Of a stretch of DNA of 64,000 nt, positions 58,561 to 64,000 are shown piece after piece. The translations under genes were made by a program, and so were the position numbers. This DNA comes from Hepsetus odoe (taxonomy: Eukaryota; Chordata; Actinopteri; Characiformes; Hepsetidae), in assembly GCA_017165825.1 (NCBI GenBank), contig CM029369.1:4404485-4468484 (forward strand), written 5' to 3'. The notes beneath the pieces were generated by a model. That model was not told the DNA's origin and ran no database searches. It saw nothing but the letters and a program-made list of their open reading frames with translations. The first letter of the stretch is position 1, and every line of letters begins with the position of its first letter.

Positions 58561-59607
58561 TTAGACTTCCTTAGAATATCCTAAACATTGCTTGAAGAAC
58601 ATCTGTGGTCTTTCTTTACTAAATGAACTTCCCCTTGCTGTCTTCGAGCGATGCCTGAAGACCCATCTGTCCAAGGAATATCTAGGGGACTTTCTTTTCC
58701 TAACTTACCATGCACTTATGCTTTTCCAAACTTTTCTTCTCTTTTCATCTCAAAAAGAAATTGAAAAAATACCTTTAACATCTCGTTTATTTTGCTGCAC
58801 TCTGCTAATTTCTCTATTGTGGTCCTGAAGGATTGTTGTTTAGTTGTGCTAAACCTTCTTGACTTAATTTTAAATAACATCTGCAGTCCTCAGAAATTTA
58901 TCAACTTGATGCCCTTGTGACCCGTCTGTCCTTCATGCTGGACGACAGGTGTGTGCTTATTCTGATACCATGTCAGAAAATATGCAGAAAATGTGGGGCA
59001 GTTGTCAGCATCAGGGCTGCAGGACAAAGTCAGACTCTAAATGATTCATCAGCTCCCAGTCAAAGTACATTTCCTTCGCTCTCACCTTTTACTAGACTGT
59101 TCTGTGAGGCTTTGCTATTTGTGTGAGTGTGTATATGAAGAATAGGCAGGATCAGCCAGTTGCTCTGCTGGCAAGTATTTGTGTCGCTGACTCAAATACT
59201 TTACATAATGCAGGGCGAAAAAAGCCCATGGGCTTACACCTGCGAGCTTCAAGAGTTAGAAAGCAAAAGTGCATCAAATCAGTGCTTTAAACACTGAGTT
59301 TTAATCTACAGTTAAACTTTTTTTTTTTTTAAACTTCCCTTAAATAGCATTGCAGGTAGAGCTGGAGCCAATCCCAGCACACAATTGAGTCGAAGAGTCT
59401 TTTTAAAGGAGACCAGACGAAACTTTTCTTTTATTACTTGCCACTGTGTCCATCCTCTGAACCTGTGCAGTTTGGGCATGTTTCCCTTTTAAGTGAATAC
59501 ACAGGCTGTTTTGATTTGCTACTTTATTCTCCATTGAGTTGTCCCACCCCATCAAACTGCCTGGAAACATCTACTGCCACATTAGACATAACATCAATGG
59601 CAATTAT
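58561..59607. other. Stretch after the minisatellite, nothing firm
   Basis: A 78-codon frame at 58592 contains LAVFERCLKTHLSKEYLG, possibly an old repeat-derived sequence; family not recognised. Confidence 0.35.
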
Positions 59608-59769
59608 TACACACGTGCAGCAGGGGGCAGCCATTTAAAGTGCCCAGGGAGCAGTGATGGGGACAGTACTTTGCTCAGTGTTACCTGAGGGAAACCTAAT
59701 GGTCTGGGATTTGAACCCCTGACCGTCCAGTCGAGGTGCCAGCTCTCTAATCATTAGGCCACTGCTGCT
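59608..59769 (-). mobile_element. SINE-A copy, tail truncated (minus)
   Basis: CACACGTGCAGCAGGGGG to TTAGGCCACTGCTGC. Confidence 0.82.
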
Positions 59770-60138
59770 ACGGTTAGATGCTATCATATTAGATATTACT
59801 GGGCAGTTCCTCTGTAAACTTCTTCATTCACAGCATAGCAAACCCTTAATTGAGACAAAAGTTTGGAACAGTTAGGAAAACTAAAACTTTGAAAAAGTAT
59901 TTTCAAATTTAAGATAAAAAGGAGATTGCTTATCTATTGAGTTTGAGATGTGCTGCAAATTTCCAGTTGATCAGTCTTCTGACCAGTAGAATAACCAAAG
60001 CTCAAGCATCCTTTTTGGTTGTAGAAAGGGAGGAAAATTAGGAAAATGTCCCAGACATTGCAGAATATCTGTGGTCTTTCTATTTTGATGAAAATTATGA
60101 TCAACCTACACGCGGCAGGCTAGTCCAATGTGCTGAAA

Positions 60139-60985
60139 TGTCAATGCAGGAACTCAAAACGGTACTCAGTAGTTTGTATGGCCCCCACGTGCTTGTATGC
60201 ATGCCTGACATTGTCAGGGCTAATTATGAGATGCCGGATGGTGTCCTACGGTATCTCCTCCCAGATCCTGACCAGGGCATCACTGAGCTCCTGGACAGTC
60301 TGAGGTGCAACCTGGCGGCGTCGGATAGACCTAAACATGATGTCCCAGAGATGTTCTATTGGATTTAGGTCAGGCGAACGTGGAGACCAGTCAATGGTAT
60401 CAATTCCTTCATCCTCCAGGAACTGCCAGCATACTCTTGCCACACGAGGCCGGGCATTATCATGCAGCAGGAGGAACCCAGGATCCACTGGACTAGCAGA
60501 GGTTCAGTCAGGGTGCCATCGTTTATCCTGTACAGGTCTGTGTGTCCCTCCATGGATTTGCCTCCCCAGACCAACACTGACCCACCAAACTGATCATGCT
60601 GAACAATGTTGCAGGCAGCATAACCTTCACCGCTGCTTCTCCAGACCCTTTCACATCTGTCTCAGAGTGAACCTGTTCTCATCTGTGAAAAGCACAGGGC
60701 GCCAGTGCCGGACCTGCCAATTCTGGAGTTCTCTGGCAAAGCCACTTGAGCTCCACAGTGCCGGGCAGTGAGCACAGGGCCCACTCGAGGAGGTCGGGCC
60801 ATCAGGCCACCCTCAAGAAGTCTGTTTCTAATGGTTTGGTCAGGGACATTCACGCCAGTGGCATGCTGTAGGTCACTTTGTAGGGCTCTGGCAGTCCTCA
60901 TCCTGTTCCTCCTTGAACAAAGGAGCAGATACTGGTCCTGCTGATGGGTTAAGTAAGGATTAATTGTAAAAAGCACTATATAAAT
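60139..60985 (-). pseudogene. Broken Tc1-like transposase
   Basis: Minus-strand frames in order: the N-terminal helix-turn-helix part (RTARALQSDLQHATGVNVPD, then QTIRNRLLEGGL), an FTDENRF catalytic block present in a shifted frame, LVWGGKSMEGHTDLY, then HDNARPRVARVC and DWSPRSPDLNPIEHLWD with the second Asp and the Glu. At least two frame changes and a deletion between TLTEP and GFLLLHDNA separate them, so it is inactive. The family cuts and pastes at TA sites. Clear terminal inverted repeats were not identified. Downstream on the + strand a TTGACTTGACTTGAC tail (60988-61010) belongs to another repeat. Confidence 0.85.
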
Positions 60986-61387
60986 AAAGTTGACTTGACT
61001 TGACTTGACTTGGCTGACAAATAGTATATTGACAGTTGTTGACTTAAAACTAGGATTCAGGAATGAAGAGCAGATGTGGACTATGAAGCACTGATGTACA
61101 TCACTCTGGATAATTGTGTCTGCTAAAACACATACTTTTTATTTATACTATATATAAATACATAAATATATTGCTTGGAGGTATTTATGTTTGAAATTGA
61201 TTTATGTTTGAAATTGCATTTATGTCCACCATTGCACATGGGCCATGCCCCCCCTCCTACCATTCTATGATGCAGCAGAAGAGAGCGTTGATGATTAATG
61301 TAGAAAACCAACAGTCAGAGAAGGACAGGGTGAATCATGTCATACAAACATTGAATTAAGTTGTTATTTGTTTCATAAACTTTACAG

Positions 61388-61420
61388 ATGATGTTCAAAG
61401 AGCACAATCTGAGGAAAGAA
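61388..61420 (+). other. Micro-exon-like segment, 33 nt
   Basis: TTTACAG precedes and GTAAGT follows a 33-nt segment, both good splice signals. In phase 0 it reads MMFKEHNLRKE, in phase 1 DVQRAQSEER. A second 33-nt segment at 61748-61780 is bounded by CTTGCAG and a weaker GTCATA. No protein family recognised. Confidence 0.2.
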
Positions 61421-62118
61421 GTAAGTAAAAATGCTCAACATACTCCAATTAAAGGACTTTTCTAGAATCATATGTCTGGACCCAGAACTGTTATTCCTAA
61501 GAACACAAAAGTAATGAAAGCACTCAACCTTTAATCACAGTACATGATCACTGCAATCATAGTGATGACAGCAATCAGAGAAAACAGCTGTTTGGGTTTA
61601 ATGAGTTGCAGCATCAGAAATTTAGTGAGGCTAACCAAACGTAAACTGCCATCCTGGTACTGGAACAGTGCATCCTGTTCTCACCGACATTAGACACAGT
61701 CTGTATCATGAGGCAAAGACTGAAATGCCACCTTTCCTTTCTTGCAGAATGATTCTGCAGAACGGAAACTGGAATTTCAGGTCATAACAGCAGCGGTATT
61801 TAAAACTCACTCCTGGCCTTAAGCCAAGAATGAGCCGCCTCATCATACTGAACAAACACAAGGCGCTTGCATCACCTGCTAAGTTTCCACAGGTTTCCTC
61901 TTTCCCTGTTGTGCACAGAAGGGTGTATTGGTCCGAATAACATGATATACTGTAAATAAATTCACAACCATCATCTGCTTCGGTAGCAAAAACACCGGAT
62001 ATCCAGAATGACCTTTATATTCCAGAAAGCCTGATTAATATTTCGGGAGGTCACACATTCTCTTGTTTCTTGTCATTGTAGGATCTACTGTAGACAGAAT
62101 CTCTTGCAGGAGCACCCA
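61421..62118. other. Intergenic or intronic stretch, nothing else recognised
   Basis: No gene or repeat family beyond the micro-exon-like segment at 61748-61780. Confidence 0.4.
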
Positions 62119-62300
62119 AAAGTGAAAGGAAAGTGATGTGAAAGTGACTATTTGTCATTGTGGAAAACAGCAAAAGCACACAGTGAACCATTCATTCCCT
62201 GTATTTAACCCACACACACTGTGCAGCCGAGGAGCAGTGATGGGGACGGTGCCTTGCACAAGATTACCTTAAGGCAACCTACTGATCTGCTTATGATCTC
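62119..62300 (-). mobile_element. SINE-A copy, head truncated (minus)
   Basis: AAAGTGAAAGGAAAGTGATG through GGGGACGGTGCCTTGC to GGCAACCTACTGATC. Confidence 0.8.
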
Positions 62301-62942
62301 GGGCTGGAGAGCACAGGAATAGCCTGAGTTCTGGAAAAGAGAATGAAATTCCTGGGCTTTTTTAATACACACACACACACAAACCTGCACCCAGGGGCAG
62401 TTAAGTGGTCTGCCCAAGGTCACTCCAGCCAAGGAGTGGGAAAGCATTGTTTCCCCCATTGCCCACTTTTTTCTTCCCGTTTCAGTTCCCTTAAGGTTGC
62501 AAGGCTTCTCCTATCATCAGGCCATGGCTGTCCACAATCAGAATATCAGGAGAGAATACTTATCAGCCATGTAGCTTTTGGTATCATGAAAATGACTGAA
62601 GTATTTGGATATGCTTTCCATATTAGTTCTCAATTTCATGCACAGTTCAGCTGCTGCCCATCAAATTCAGCCCTTAAAATTCAGAAAGTCCACCCAGTGC
62701 TAGCTTTGTGCTAAGGCTCTGTGCATTAGGTATATTTGGCATCACACTCCTTGCAGCCTTAAACAGTCTACAATGTTCTTGCAATCAGGATATACTCCAC
62801 TTGGCCCACCACTACACATTACTGAAATGCACATAATTAGTCCATAACATCCTGCTGCTGCCACCATTCATCCTGTGCAGTTAAAATCACAGTTAAAATC
62901 GTTGCATCCCCGGTCCATACCCACCACAGAACAATAGATGGA

Positions 62943-63003
62943 ATGTGTGTGTGTGTGTGTGGGTGTGTGTGTGTAGGTCTGTGTGTGTGTGTGTGTGTGT
63001 GTA
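62943..63003. repeat. GT microsatellite, interrupted
   Basis: Three GT blocks separated by GGGT and AGGTCT. Confidence 0.95.
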
Positions 63004-63597
63004 AGTGCTTCTACCAAGCATGCACGGTATGCCATGTGATATTGGCAGTGGCAGAGAAGGGTGTGGGAGTCGAGGAAAAAACAAAGGCTTGGGAAGTGGA
63101 GTGTCCATCGAGCTTCTCTCATGTGCTACATCATCAGCCACCCACCCAACCACTCTCTCCTTCGCTCTCCCTCTTCTTTTGCATCATCGTCAGCCATGTT
63201 CTCAAACATCTGTGCAGCTCTGTTTTACATTGTTCTTCTAAATCTCCACATCTGGTTTGACCCTGGGCACAGTGTAAGCCAACATGGGGCTGGGTCTTCT
63301 GTCCAGCTAATGGATATCAGCTGCCCAACACAGAGAGCTAAAAAAAACACAGCGCTGGGATCAGAGGAGGGCTTTGAGGTTTATGGCATAAGTGGACACT
63401 GATAGAGTAGTTAAACTAGCACAGACTAGGGTGCAGCACAACAGTGACTGTCATTACTAACAAATCACATGACAAGCCACACTGCTGTACTCCACACTCT
63501 AGGCTGTGGGCCTTTAAAGTGAGTGTACATATGCTAACATGTCCAAATATCGGCAGAATGATGCATGGAAAGATCTTTAGTCAGTGATGCTCAGGTT

Positions 63598-64000
63598 CTA
63601 ATGAGCATGAAGATGCATCTGAGTCACTCCATAAAACAAGCAGACTAAGAATGAAACAAAGGTCTTGTTTACTGGTTCTGGGTTATCGGGCTGGACCTCA
63701 AGGAGGCTCTTTACAACTTGCATCAACATGTATTTCAGTTCTGGGTCGAACCTGGGTAATGCTTGTGTCCCAGTGTGACCACATGAAATGAAGACTTTTT
63801 CCTGATGATTCCATAAAGGCTCAGCATGATCACCTCCTTGGCAACGAATACAAGAATGTGCTAGGCAACTCAAGCAACTCAAGCTTTTCATATCTTGCAC
63901 TTCATTGTTTATCTCCTCGCTGGCTTTCCAGCATGAGGCAGACACTTCTCTGTAGGTGTTCATGGAGATAGGAGATGTTCTGTTTAAACTTGGGGTCAGG
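63598..64000 (-). other. Open reading frame running off the right edge, unknown
   Basis: The minus strand stays open from the window edge to a stop at 63598, at least 133 codons, with a possible start at 63963. The product has blocks such as EKVFISCGHTGTQALPRFDP and LLEVQPDNPEPVNKTF, of ordinary amino-acid composition rather than repeat-like. No domain was recognised. It may be part of a mobile element, a retrocopy or a real exon. A CpG-poor context and the lack of clear splice sites give no further help. Confidence 0.3.

Noticed and set aside
61886..61975. Exon after GTTGTGCACAG containing GCIGPNNMIYCK
   Set aside because: A stop follows at once and there is no donor; short match to nothing firm.
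1..64000. CRISPR array, operons, phage or integrated virus
   Set aside because: No direct repeat-spacer pattern, no dense same-strand coding, and no viral or retroviral domains were seen; the repeated units are SINEs and satellites.

Overview
The window reads as ray-finned fish (teleost) nuclear DNA. Evidence: spliced exons with GT/AG borders, three abundant tRNA-derived SINE families, APE-type LINE remnants of a kind common in teleosts, Tc1-like transposons and long CA/GT microsatellites. There is no operon structure or dense coding. The species cannot be fixed from sequence alone. Most open frames in the window are translated SINEs, simple repeats or chance.

The one gene recognised with confidence lies on the + strand between about 27.9 and 42.2 kb: tissue factor pathway inhibitor (tfpi). 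Six coding exons can be placed: Kunitz domain 1 (27906-28106), Kunitz 2 (33549-33719), two short linker exons (35931-36014 and 37133-37198), Kunitz 3 (40369-40548) and a C-terminal exon with a basic tail and stop (42094-42161). Every internal junction is phase 1, so the exons join into one open frame of about 256 codons. The reactive-site P1 residues are Lys in K1 and Arg in K2, as expected for TFPI, but Asp in K3. The signal-peptide exon was not identified. It may lie in the upstream 27 kb without being recognisable, or outside the window.

Layout. 1-27.9 kb: a CA repeat, SINEs, a decayed ~160-bp tandem array (1.76-2.33 kb), a tRNA-Leu-like pseudogene, Tc1 and LINE remnants, and stretches that look like conserved non-coding DNA. 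A tandem duplication surrounds Kunitz exon 1, with one intact copy and one possibly decayed copy near 26 kb. 27.9-42.8 kb: tfpi, with introns carrying SINEs, a Tc1-derived MITE-like element and a LINE reverse-transcriptase fragment that abuts the last splice acceptor. 46.29-46.54 kb: a CpG-rich promoter with GC and CCAAT boxes and a probable non-coding first exon of a second + strand gene. The vertebrate order TFPI then CALCRL in the same orientation makes calcrl the natural guess, but no coding exon of it was recognised. 46.6-64 kb: simple repeats, including a compound ATT/AGT array and a CT tract, a 47-bp minisatellite (57.45-58.14 kb), a broken Tc1-like transposase (60.1-61.0 kb), more SINEs, and an open minus-strand frame running off the right edge.

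No prokaryote-type system, CRISPR array, viral genome or operon was seen. The most interesting items are evolutionary: the P1-Asp in K3, the possible decayed duplicate of Kunitz exon 1, the LINE at the last splice acceptor, the NAGNAG acceptor, and the nested and mosaic SINEs.
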